Program-made: the position numbers and the translations under genes
Part shown: positions 53,947 to 64,000 of the stretch, in pieces
How the letters are laid out: each line of letters opens with the position of its first letter
How positions within the stretch are numbered: the stretch's first letter is position 1
The notes under the pieces: model-generated
The model's input: the letters and a program-made list of their open reading frames with translations, nothing else
Told to the model about the DNA's origin: nothing
Databases searched by the model: none
Assembly: GCA_030141605.1 (NCBI GenBank)
Contig: JAQGDQ010000263.1
Coordinates: 1-64,000 of the forward strand
Source of the DNA: Tubiluchus corallicola
Lineage: Eukaryota; Priapulida; Priapulimorpha; Priapulimorphida; Tubiluchidae
Direction: 5' to 3'
Length of the DNA stretch: 64,000 nucleotides

Positions 53947-54442
53947 TAGGGTTGCCATCCTGTTATGAATCGAAGTCTGGAGGCATGAGCTACTAGAAGG
54001 GCACCTGTAAGCTCCCCCAGTGGTGTCCGGGACGAGGCCCAGGAAACCAAGAGTTGCCTGTATTTTAGATGCTTTAGGAGGTCTTATACAGAAACTAAAA
54101 TCAAAAAATTAAAACTATAAATAGTACAAATTGTTCATCTTAGACAAAACCTAAAAGTCTGAAACTTTTACACAAAAATGCAAATAGTGTACATCCGTTT
54201 TTGGAGTTTCTTCCCAGTCACATTTCTTACGTTGTTTTCTGAGGTTCCTGGGAACGTTTTTTCACTTAACCATTTGCAAAGTTTCAATAGCATGTAAGTT
54301 GTACTTCCGCTTTTTCCACTTAAATTTCAAAATGTGATGATCGAAACCAGGAGACTTCTGAATTTTTTAAAAAACCGACCCAACTACGGAACTATGATTC
54401 TACAGGAGACTCCGGGCCAAATCAGAAGTGATGGCAACCCTA
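53947..54442. mobile_element. Candidate MITE with GTTGCCATC ends (496 bp)
   Basis: Left TAGGGTTGCCATC and right GATGGCAACCCTA are perfect 13-bp inverted repeats 496 bp apart, like many hAT MITEs. The flanking 8-mers (CATGGGAA and ACGGGCAA) agree only partly. No coding frame. Confidence 0.65.
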
Positions 54443-55348
54443 ACGGGCAATCCTCCCAGAAAAAAGGAAAATCGAGGATTTTTTTCCCATGGAAACATTT
54501 TCACACTTGCGCACGCACAATGAGTCAACTGCCGGGAGTGACAATACGTCTTTACAAACCAGTTACGTTAACAAAGCGAACAGGTTTAAGCGTTTCTCTA
54601 GAAGTGCTATATGAATAGCGAACGTGCCTTCCTACTCTCAGCCGAAGATCATTCAAAATTCATGCATAATATTTACCCAGCGACATCTTAGCTAAAACTA
54701 ACCAAATAAGGGACCAACAATGCATTTCCTCGTACGATACTATTTGTATTTAAGGAAAACTAAGATGAACCCAAAAATTCGTATAAATCGTTTTGGCCCG
54801 ATTTGCCAAAAGTATTAATCAAGCTTACATAAATTGATCTAAAAGATTTCCACAAGATAAGCACATTTTTGGCAAAGTGCCAGAGAAATTTGTAGGTAGT
54901 AAGAGCCTGCATCGATGTGCCAAATAACCAAATATCTTTCCACTCAGTAAGAAACACCATCAGAGAGGTTTGTCACCAAAATTGATATCTTGAGTTCTAT
55001 TATATTAATACCACCAATCATTAGAGGAAAGAATGCCACTGCTGTTTTGACACAAAAAGGGACTGACAGGAATTTTCGTGAAGAATTTTATTTGCGAACA
55101 TTCCAGAAGCACTCCTTGCGGCTAATCCGGGAACAAAACGTACAGTTACACTGTAGAGTCGGACAATCCCAACTAGTGATAATGGAGGATAAGAAAATTC
55201 TTGGTAAACTCCATGTTTACTCGCCTTCTTTGCACTGTTACTTCCTAGTGTAGCGGTAAAGTGCTGCCGTTTAACTCATTAACGTAACAAAAACCTAGAG
55301 CTGTTAGCAAACTACCAAGTACTGTAGTAACTTGCTTCCTATTTAACT

Positions 55349-55890
55349 GTAAAGTTGGCAACCGCAGGAAAGTCTCCCCCAAGCTAAAGTTAATTATTTA
55401 CAAGGCCTAAATCAATACCATTACGGTTTATGGGATGATCCCGTAAACTTGCGGAGTAGACGTAAAGTTGGCAGCCACAGGAAAGTCTCCCCCAAGCTAT
55501 AGCTAATTATTTACAAGGCCTAAATCAATACCATTACGGTTTATGGGATAATCCCGTAAAGTTGCGGGGTAGACGTAAAGTTGGCAACAGCAGGCAAGTC
55601 CCTCCCACGCTAAAACAAAGGCCTAAATCAATGCCATTACGGTTTATGGGACAATCCCGTACAGTTGCGGAGTAGACGTAAAGTTGGCAACCGCAGGAAA
55701 GTCTCTCCCAAGCTTAAGCTAATTATTTACAAGGTCTAAATCAATACCATTACGGTTTATGGGACAATCCCGCAAAGTTGCGGGGTAGACGTAAAGTTGT
55801 AACCGCAGGAAAGTCTCTCCCAAGCTAAACCTGATGATTTATAAGGTCTAAATCAATACCATTACGGTTTATGGGACAACCCCGTATGCC
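55349..55890. repeat. 113-bp tandem repeat x 5
   Basis: Units start GTAAAGTTGGCAACCGCAGG and include TTACGGTTTATGGGA...TCCCGTAA, which can form a hairpin in each unit. The third copy has a deletion. Confidence 0.95.
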
Positions 55891-56840
55891 ACGTGATTGC
55901 GGGAGCTTAACGTGGAGGCTACCAAACAACTTGCACCTCTTATTTCCTTTACCTACACATTCAACGACAAATGACAGTTTTTGTCAGTTGCAACAATAAT
56001 CGTACATGTTACTGTACTCAAAAAATATGCGCAAAACATGTGTTACATCACAAGAACTTGTGTTTGAATAACTGAAAAGTTCTTCCCCAATTTCCAGTCC
56101 ATTTAGTTCCTAACCTTTGGTTCTCTGTGTAATTTGCTGGTCAGTTTGTTGACCTAAGCACATTTTAACATTTCTAACCTGCAACAGGTAGACACTTCAA
56201 ATGTTCTTACGTTTGTTATGCAAAGCTGGCTACATCAAAGCTGTTTGATTAACTGACAAAACCTAAAGGTGAATGTGACCATCAAGACGCATCCTAGCGA
56301 AAAACCAACAAATTTCACACAATTAGCCATGAAGTCGGATAACCCGTTTTTGAATTATTTTACCAACTTCATCACTTAACCTTCCGACATCATCCGCACG
56401 TGCAAACATATGAATAGGATCGCCAATAACAGGACAAACCTCAGCAACTCTTTACCTAGTCTCGCTTCACCACTGTACAACTCTCTTGAACTCTTCAGAG
56501 ACGCTTTGAGATAAACCGCTCCTGGATAAATACATGCCCTGACTGTAAACAGACATTTGATTATGGAAGCAGCATTTAATGAATTCCTGCATCAGCAACG
56601 CACAAGGCAGCATTTAACCTTGGGCAACCAATATAAAAGCTTTGCCAATGAGGAAGACACCTGGGGCATTAAAACTGGAGGCAACCTTGGTGAATGGTGT
56701 GGCAATTTTGGTTGAGTAGACTACTTAAAACACTTAAAACACTGATTGCAAGTCTGGTTGAACATTTAGACAGTAATAATCAGCTGACCAGTAACAGAAC
56801 AGAGCGAGAGATATGTCACTTACTTCAAAAGTAAAATATA

Positions 56841-57140
56841 CAGTAGGCGCCGCTTAATAGACTCACGGTTAATAGACTCAATCGCTTAATTGACTCAAAA
56901 ACGCCTGGTACGGGCCGCTTCTATTCTAATATACATAAAAATTATCGGTAATTGACTCAAATCACTCCGCATAATTGACTCAATATTTTTCCTTCACCTA
57001 CAGCAACAAATGTCTCTTAATTGGCCTAATACTAATCTTTTTTCTCCAATATTCCACATGATTCTGCGCTTAACTGAAGTAGGCGAATACCACTGAATAC
57101 CACTGTTTCGAAACCAAGCGGAACCAGCAGAATAACATCT
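56841..57140. mobile_element. Possible pogo/Tigger-like terminus
   Basis: After a TA comes CAGTAGGCGCCGCTTAATAG, resembling the CAGT(N)GxxxCCGCTTAA start of Tigger-type elements, then repeats of TTAATTGACTCAA. No matching opposite terminus was found, so the extent is unknown. Confidence 0.3.
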
Positions 57141-57149
57141 TCTTGGGTA

Positions 57150-58545
57150 AACAGCAAGAGGTTTCTGAAAGCATTTTAAAGTTATACGAAAACTATAAGA
57201 ATTAAACTTGTACAAGTTTTGAATTTGCCTATATGTATTGAGTATTGCGATTTTTTGCCATTAGCAAAACTGCGTCTACCATCGTTTATACATTTTTTGA
57301 TGAAACCTTCGTATTTCCAATTTACAATGTTCCATAAAAAAACAAAAATATAAAAGTCGATTAAAAGGCAACATAAGACTATTATTCTTCTAACTATAGT
57401 AGCTGCAATACAGAAGGTCTCAGTAATTACGTAAGTAGATGCTTTGCATATTACCTTATATGGGCTCAGAGGCCTTATATTACTTTCCTACTTAGTCTCC
57501 TCACCGAAAACGTAGCAGTAACCTCTAATTGTCTTTTACTAATCATAATTATATGATTTATTAAAAAATTTCCTTTGTTGGTGTAATTAAAAATAATTTG
57601 GCTTTACACTGCAGCATAAGCTAATTCAGCTTAATCTTAAATGCTCGAACATTAATAATTAACGCGGAAAACGGAAAATTCGCCGCGTGTATTTTCATAC
57701 TGGATAATTTAATATTGCTGAAGTAATGAGTCAGAGACTAACCAAATATTTGCCTAAAGCAACGAAGCTGAGCACCAGTGCAAACAAAACATTTAATAAC
57801 TCTTTTGTCTCGAAAATATTAATCATTTTTCACCTGTGTTTTGTCTTTCGTAGAGTACAAATTCTAGCCCCTTGTAAGACATAAATCACTCTTAATTAGT
57901 GACGTAAATTTAATATAACTAACGCATGCGGCCAATGCTAATAGCACGCGATCATCTGCATAAACTAAGTGATTGATGCGTCTGCCGAAGATCAATTTGT
58001 TCCTGTTGACATTTCGACCGTGTCAAACAAGCAGACCGATTTAAAAATAAACTAAACCTGTGTTTATTAACACACACAGCGTGCTTGAATCAACGACGTT
58101 CAGATTGGGAAAAGTTACGGCAACTCTGACGGAGACGGTCTTACTCTTTGATGAGCAGACGAATGTTGTGGTGCTCACTTTCATAATAACAAACAACGTT
58201 CCTCCATTCGGGACAATTTTCTGATGAGCTGACCTAGCCTGCTAGCTTTTACCCAGACACGACATACAACACGCTCTCTACGCTAATTGCAAACACTGTC
58301 TAATACATGGTCTGGCACTTATTAAAGCAAACGACTAACCAACGAACTTTCCTATAAGCTACGCAAACAAATCTTGCCTTCTATCAGCTTCAGTGAGCTA
58401 ACAACAAAGTCAATCAGCATCCTGGCAGTAGATTTCTTATCTTCCAACCCATCATAATTTGACTGATTTAATTTATCGTTTATTCCAAACATAAAGTTCA
58501 TATTCAAAATACAGTTACAACAACAATAAACAACAATTAAACAAC
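57150..58545. other. No recognised feature
   Basis: AT-rich unique sequence; no gene or element identified. Confidence 0.5.
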
Positions 58546-58549
58546 ATAC

Positions 58550-58600
58550 ACGCACGCACGCACGCACGCGCACACGCGCGCACACACACACACACACAAC
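58550..58600. repeat. GCAC / CA microsatellite
   Basis: CGCACGCACGCACG passing into CACACACA. Confidence 0.9.
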
Positions 58601-59154
58601 TTACAAGGTTATACTATTATACAATATCTACAATTACGAAGCATGGATTCAGACCCATGGTAACTGATTAAACTTTCGTGTACAGTAAGGCGCGCCAGTA
58701 CTTATGTATAACGGATGTATATACAATATCACTCTGTAATATTGTTTTACAAATTTTAAAAATTATTACTATTTAAAGTTCTATTTGGAAGTTCTATACA
58801 TACACTTCTTCTATGTCGCACGTCAAAATATAACAAGTTCAGTTCAATGGACACAGACCTAGCACTGTAGTCATAAAGTAGATAAACAACTTTCTCATAC
58901 AAACATTGTATGCTACTTTAAGTTTTTCTCAAATTATAATGATAAAAGTATCTCCATGTTGCCACACAATAAAAATTGCCAAGAAACAGTGAAAGAGCTG
59001 CTTTTTCACATTTGCAGTGCATAATTAGTTTGCTAACCCGGCAGGAAAAAAGAGATCTTTGAATATTTATGTCCTCATCGTCCTTATTTTCCTGAATCTT
59101 ATATGTAATAATATAATAATAATAATAGTAGTAATAATATTAATAGTAATAATA

Positions 59155-59475
59155 TGTCTTAAATATTTTTCCTTTTTACAAGGTAGCACAAGTACATTAT
59201 TCAGAATGAGAGAACTAAACTGAAACCGAGTCAATATCGGAGGCCTAGCAGTGACTAATTTAGTTTTTTTAATGTTTATAGCAATACCAAATTGAATTGC
59301 ATAATTACTGTAAGTATCAGTGATCCGTTGTAAAGCATTTATAGTAGTTGCCAGCAAGCCAACGTCATCTGCAAACATCATAGATAAACTCCCAGAAAGT
59401 GTCTCCCACAAACCGCCAAAATTTTATAAAAAAAACGCCTAATCTATTTGGCATTCTGTGTCCTTGCTTAACCGT
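59155..59475 (-). pseudogene. LINE reverse transcriptase remnant (FADD block)
   Basis: The minus strand reads TVKQGHRMP (RT block GVRQGC.LSP), then after a frameshift MMFADDVGLLATTINALQRI, YAIQFGIAINIKKTKLVT and LPCKKEKYL, the RT blocks around the catalytic (F/Y)ADD and the NxxKT motif. The two catalytic Asp codons are still there, but frameshifts and truncation make it non-functional. Confidence 0.85.
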
Positions 59476-60130
59476 ATCAAAATCAGTTCAAGCTGCTCTC
59501 GTCAATAACAAGTAAGGCCATAAAATATACGATGGTTTCGCTTTCAATAGGGTCATAAAGCGTGATGATATAAAACACATTCAGCAGTACACACACAAAC
59601 ACAGACCCCAGTATTCACATATTTATGATATGCTGCCACTTCAGCTGAATCATCAAAACCAAAGGCCATTTCTGGCTAACTGATGTCAGTCAACTTTGTT
59701 GAGGAAATCAAAATAAAGACCAGCGCTTTTTACCGCTTCTACGGGATTAATGCCATGAACATAATGCGCTTTTTGTGGGTTTAAAGTGTTAACTCTAGAT
59801 CTGTTTAATCTCTATTGTCTTTTGACATCAGCGTTTCTGTTTCGTGTTGGATATATAAATATGCAACACGACTTAGTTGCCGAAAACGCCAGAAATCTTA
59901 TGTTTATGCCAATTCTGAATAACACAGTGTCCTAATTCTTCCTCTCTTGAACAACTTTCAAACATCATATTTAGTAATAGTGACATTTCCTCAAATCATG
60001 CAGTCATCAAATCAGGCAATTTTGCTACAACCTAAGGATGAACAAGACGAAATCAGATTCGGGCCACGTTGTTGTATATCAAACTATCTGGATGACATTT
60101 GGTTCTCGTGGATCTGTGGCACACACTAGA

Positions 60131-62234
60131 GTGAATGTGATAGCAATTGTTCCTAGCTAGTGTAGCACACATTTACAGTGAATGTGATAGCAACTGTTCC
60201 TAGCTAGTGTAGCACACATTTACAGTGAATGTGATAGCAACTGTTCCTAGCTAGTGTAGCACACATTTACAGTGAATGTGATAGCAACTGTTCCTAGCTA
60301 GTGTAGCACACATTTACAGTGAATGTGATAGCAACTGTTCCTAGCTAGTGCAGCACACATTTACAGTGAATGTGACAGCAACTGTTCCTAGCTAGTGTAG
60401 CACACATTTACAGTGAATGTGATAGCAACTGTTCCTAGCTAGTGTAGCACACATTTACAGTGAATGTGATAGCAACTGTTCCTAGCTAGTGTAGCACACA
60501 TTTACAGTGAATGTTATAGCAACTGTTCCTAGCTAGTGCAGCACACATTTACAGCGAATGTGACAGCAACTGTTCCTAGCTAGTGTAGCACACATTTACA
60601 GTGAATGCGATAGCAACTGTTCCTAGCTAGTGTAGCACACATTTACAGTGAATGTGACAGCAACTGTTCCTAGCTAGTGTAGCACACATTTACAGTGAAT
60701 GTGACAGCAACTGTTCCTAGCTAGTGTAGCACACATTTACAGTGAATGTGATAGCAACTGTTCCTAGCTAGTGTAGCACACATTTACAGTGAATGTGATA
60801 GCAACTGTTCCTAGCTAGTGTAGCACACATTTACAGTGAATGTGATAGCAACTGTTCCTAGCTAGTGTAGCACACATTTACAGTGAATGTGATAGCAACT
60901 GTTCCTAGCTAGTGTAGCACACATTTACAGTGAATGTGATAGCAACTGTTCCTAGCTAGTGTAGCACACATTTACAGTGAATGTGATAGCAACTGTTCCT
61001 AGCTAGTGTAGCACACATTTACAGTGAATGTGATAGCAACTGTTCTAGCTAGTGTAGCACACATTTACAGTGAATGTATAGCAACTGTTCCTAGCTAGTG
61101 AGCACACATTTACAGCGAATGTGACAGCAACTGTTCCTAGCTAGTGTAGCACACATTTACAGTGAATGGATAGCAACTGTTCCTAGCTAGTGTAGCACAC
61201 ATTTACAGTGAATGTGACAGCAACTGTTCCTAGCTAGTGTAGCACACATTTACAGTGAATGTGACAGCAACTGTTCCTAGCTAGTGTAGCACACATTTAC
61301 AGTGAATGTGACAGCAACTGTTCCTAGCTAGTGTAGCACACATTTACAGTGAATGTGACAGCAACTGTTCCTAGCTAGTGTAGCACACATTTACAGTGAA
61401 TGTGATAGCAACTGTTCCTAGTTAGTGTAGCACACATTTACAGCGAATGTGACAGCAACTGTTCCTAGCTAGTGTAGCACACATTTACAGTAAAAGTAAT
61501 AGCAACTGTTCCTAGCTAGTGTAGCACACGTTTACAGTGAATGCGATAGCAACTGTTCCTAGCTAGTGTAGCACACATTTACAGTGAATGTGACAGCAAC
61601 TGTTCCTAGCTAGTGTAGCACACATTTACAGTGAATGCGATAGCAACTGTTCCTAGCTAGTGTAGCACACATTTACAGTAAAACTGATAGCAACTGTTGC
61701 TTGCTAGTGTAGCACACATTTACAGTGAATGTGATAGCAACTGTTCCCAGCTAGTGTAGCATACATTTACAGTAAAATTGATAGCAACTGTTCCTAGCTA
61801 GTGTAGCACACATTTAGAGTAAAATTGATAGCAACTGTTCCTAGCTAGTGTAGCATACATTTACAGTAAAATTGATAGCAAATGTTCTTAGCTAGTGTAG
61901 CACACATTTACAGTAAAATTGATAGCAACTGTTCCTAGCTAGTGTAGCACACATTTACAGTAAAATTGATAGCAACTGTTCCTAGCTAGTGTAGCATACA
62001 TTTACAGTAAAATTGATAGCAACTGTTCCTAGCTAGTGTAGCACACATTTACAGTAAAATTGATAGCAACTGTTCCTAGCTAGTGTAGCACACATTTACA
62101 GTAAAATTGATAGCAACTGTTCCTAGCTAGTGTAGCACACATTTACAGTAAAATTGATAGCAACTGTTCCTAGTTAGTGTAGCACACATTTACAGTAAAA
62201 TTGATAGCAACTGTTCCTAGTTAGTGTAGCACAC
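60131..62234. repeat. Minisatellite, 47 bp x about 45
   Basis: The unit contains GATAGCAACTGTTCCTAGCT and AGTGTAGCACACATTTACAG. The proximal two thirds carry GTGAATGTGA; after about 61490, and wholly from about 61760, units carry GTAAAATTGA instead. A few single-base deletions cluster near 61040-61170. Confidence 0.98.
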
Positions 62235-63140
62235 GCTGACTCTGATAGGGCGCTAGACGGCATCGACAGTCTACATAATGTGCCCAGATGATGCGGGTCA
62301 CTAAACAAATGCATGCAAGGCTTCCGACGGAGAACGAAAACCCATCAATCTGGCTTCGGGAAACTGGGTCGCATTAGCCTTTTGTCAATAAGAGCGAGGA
62401 ATTTGTTAACGGAAAATGCAGAAAATGACTGCAGACTGTATAGAAAAGGGTTTACCGAACGCAAATGCAACCAATGCATACGCGCCAGGCAGAACCAACT
62501 GAAACCGCTGCTGCAGAAAGATACGAAGAACATTTCTAGATTGTAACGCTTATCTTTTTTCCACTCGTATCTTTAGAGACAAATAAAAATTAAAGAATCC
62601 ACCATAGTTAGGGAGGAAATGCATGTCAGCATGTGGTGCTGATTAACGTAAAGTTGTAGGTAAATGACATTTTTTTGTATGACTAACAAGGTCCTAATGA
62701 ATAACAATATGAAATCACCTAATGGCTGCGACTTTTGAGTTACTTTATTGTAAACTTAGCAAGGCTTGTAGGCGAATTTAAAAAGCTGCTTCATATTCGA
62801 CATTATCAAAAGCATTGTGATCCCCCCCCCCCCAACAACAGCAACATTTTTGTTGAATCTGAAACAATGAAGCCATCATACGCAGAATGAAATGGCTTCA
62901 GAACGAGATGTCGGCAATAAAGTCTCATTACAGATGACAGCTGTTCCCGCTCTTGCAACTGTCAGAATCCAGGACGCTAGACGCTCTTAAGATGGCATTA
63001 CAACCGTCTCAAATGTCGTGTAAGGCTGTTGGGTAATGGGTTGAACAGAGTGAATCTAGAGGAAGAATTGTCGTTAACGATGTAGTACATACGATTCAAG
63101 ATTCAGAAAGTACGTGGAAAGCGAACAAGTGCCAATCATG
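62235..63140. other. No recognised gene
   Basis: A plus frame at 62313-62546 (FGKLGRISLLSIRARNLL and more) has protein-like composition but no family I recognise. A run of about ten C lies near 62822. Confidence 0.4.
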
Positions 63141-63142
63141 AA

Positions 63143-63475
<333 letters not shown>

Positions 63476-64000
63476 ACTTCTTCCTCTTTTCATCTCTCTT
63501 GCTCTTTCCCTCATACTGTCACTTTTTGTGGTAGTATTGCTATCACACGAACTTGTCTTCTTTTGAAGTGAGTTTGCTAACATAGGAGACACCATTTCAG
63601 CCCATTCAGATTCATTCTACACTCCACTTGTTTCACTTAATTATGCATTAGCGCTGATAGCTTGGTCATTACTATATGGGGCGATTTTTAAAGTCAAAAG
63701 TTTTCCGGGTGGTAAAGAATGTGACAAATAGACTGAAGAGTAGAAAAGCACCCCGAATAGAAGTCAGAGAACCAACTAGTGGCAAAGTAAATTTGTTTTA
63801 CAAATGAATGTTTTGGACTAAGCATGCAACACACGCCTGGAGCTGCTGTAACAGTATCAGAGGCAATTAGGTCAGGCCGAAGAAATAAGAGACTGACGTA
63901 CTTAAAATGCTGACCAAATGGCTCTAGCTGGTAGTAATCATTCCAGGTTCAACTAATGGAAACAGTTATGTGACATACTGGTAGGCACTCAAGTTGCGTT
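63476..64000. other. No recognised feature
   Basis: Unique sequence to the window edge; no exon of the semaphorin N-terminus was identified. Confidence 0.5.

Noticed and set aside
56994-57215. Minus-strand transposase frame
   Set aside because: Short, and no DDE or DNA-binding motif could be placed; only the nearby TIR-like terminus is noted.
60131-62234. CRISPR-like array
   Set aside because: Units are head-to-tail with no unique spacers, and the genome is eukaryotic. The same applies to the 79-bp and 42-bp arrays.

Overview
This is a window of animal nuclear DNA: AT-rich, intron-rich and crowded with minisatellites, microsatellites, MITEs and decayed retrotransposons. Nothing in it is bacterial. 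The main gene is a class 1 (Sema1a-type) transmembrane semaphorin, a class known from protostome invertebrates. The short tail ending in KKVYL and the transposon mix would fit a lophotrochozoan such as a mollusc, but the species cannot be fixed from this sequence.

Layout. About 1.2-7.1 kb holds the last five recognisable coding exons of a plus-strand coiled-coil protein gene. It ends with a stop at 6864-6866 and a possible AATAAA at 7119, and two hAT-like MITEs sit in its introns. From 44.7 kb down to 9.07 kb the minus strand carries fourteen phase-compatible exons of the semaphorin (1983 nt, 660 residues plus stop). They run from inside the N-terminal part of the sema domain, through the PSI domain and a Thr-rich stalk, to one membrane segment and a cytoplasmic tail. 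The signal peptide and first part of the sema domain were not found and probably lie beyond 64 kb or in an exon I missed. The two genes are convergent.

The semaphorin introns hold most of the tandem repeats: 29 units of 79 bp (15.2-17.5 kb), about 50 units of 42 bp against a splice acceptor (23.4-25.5 kb), about 14 units of 36 bp (26.06-26.55 kb), a TTAGGG-like degenerate array (29.9-30.3 kb), three 54-bp units with CRE palindromes (30.4 kb), GA/GT tracts (33.3-33.9 kb), a 31-bp array (35 kb) and a CAA/CAG tract (36.2-36.6 kb). Upstream of the first recognised exon (44.7-64 kb) I found no convincing gene. That part holds arrays of 42, 21, 113 and 47 bp, GT and CT tracts, a tRNA-derived SINE, LINE fragments and MITEs.

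No multi-gene system is visible. The most interesting signals are a minisatellite that seems to multiply an intron's own branch-point and polypyrimidine segment next to a constitutive exon, a set of tiny stalk exons that can be left out or included without changing frame, and MITE families with clear target-site duplications.
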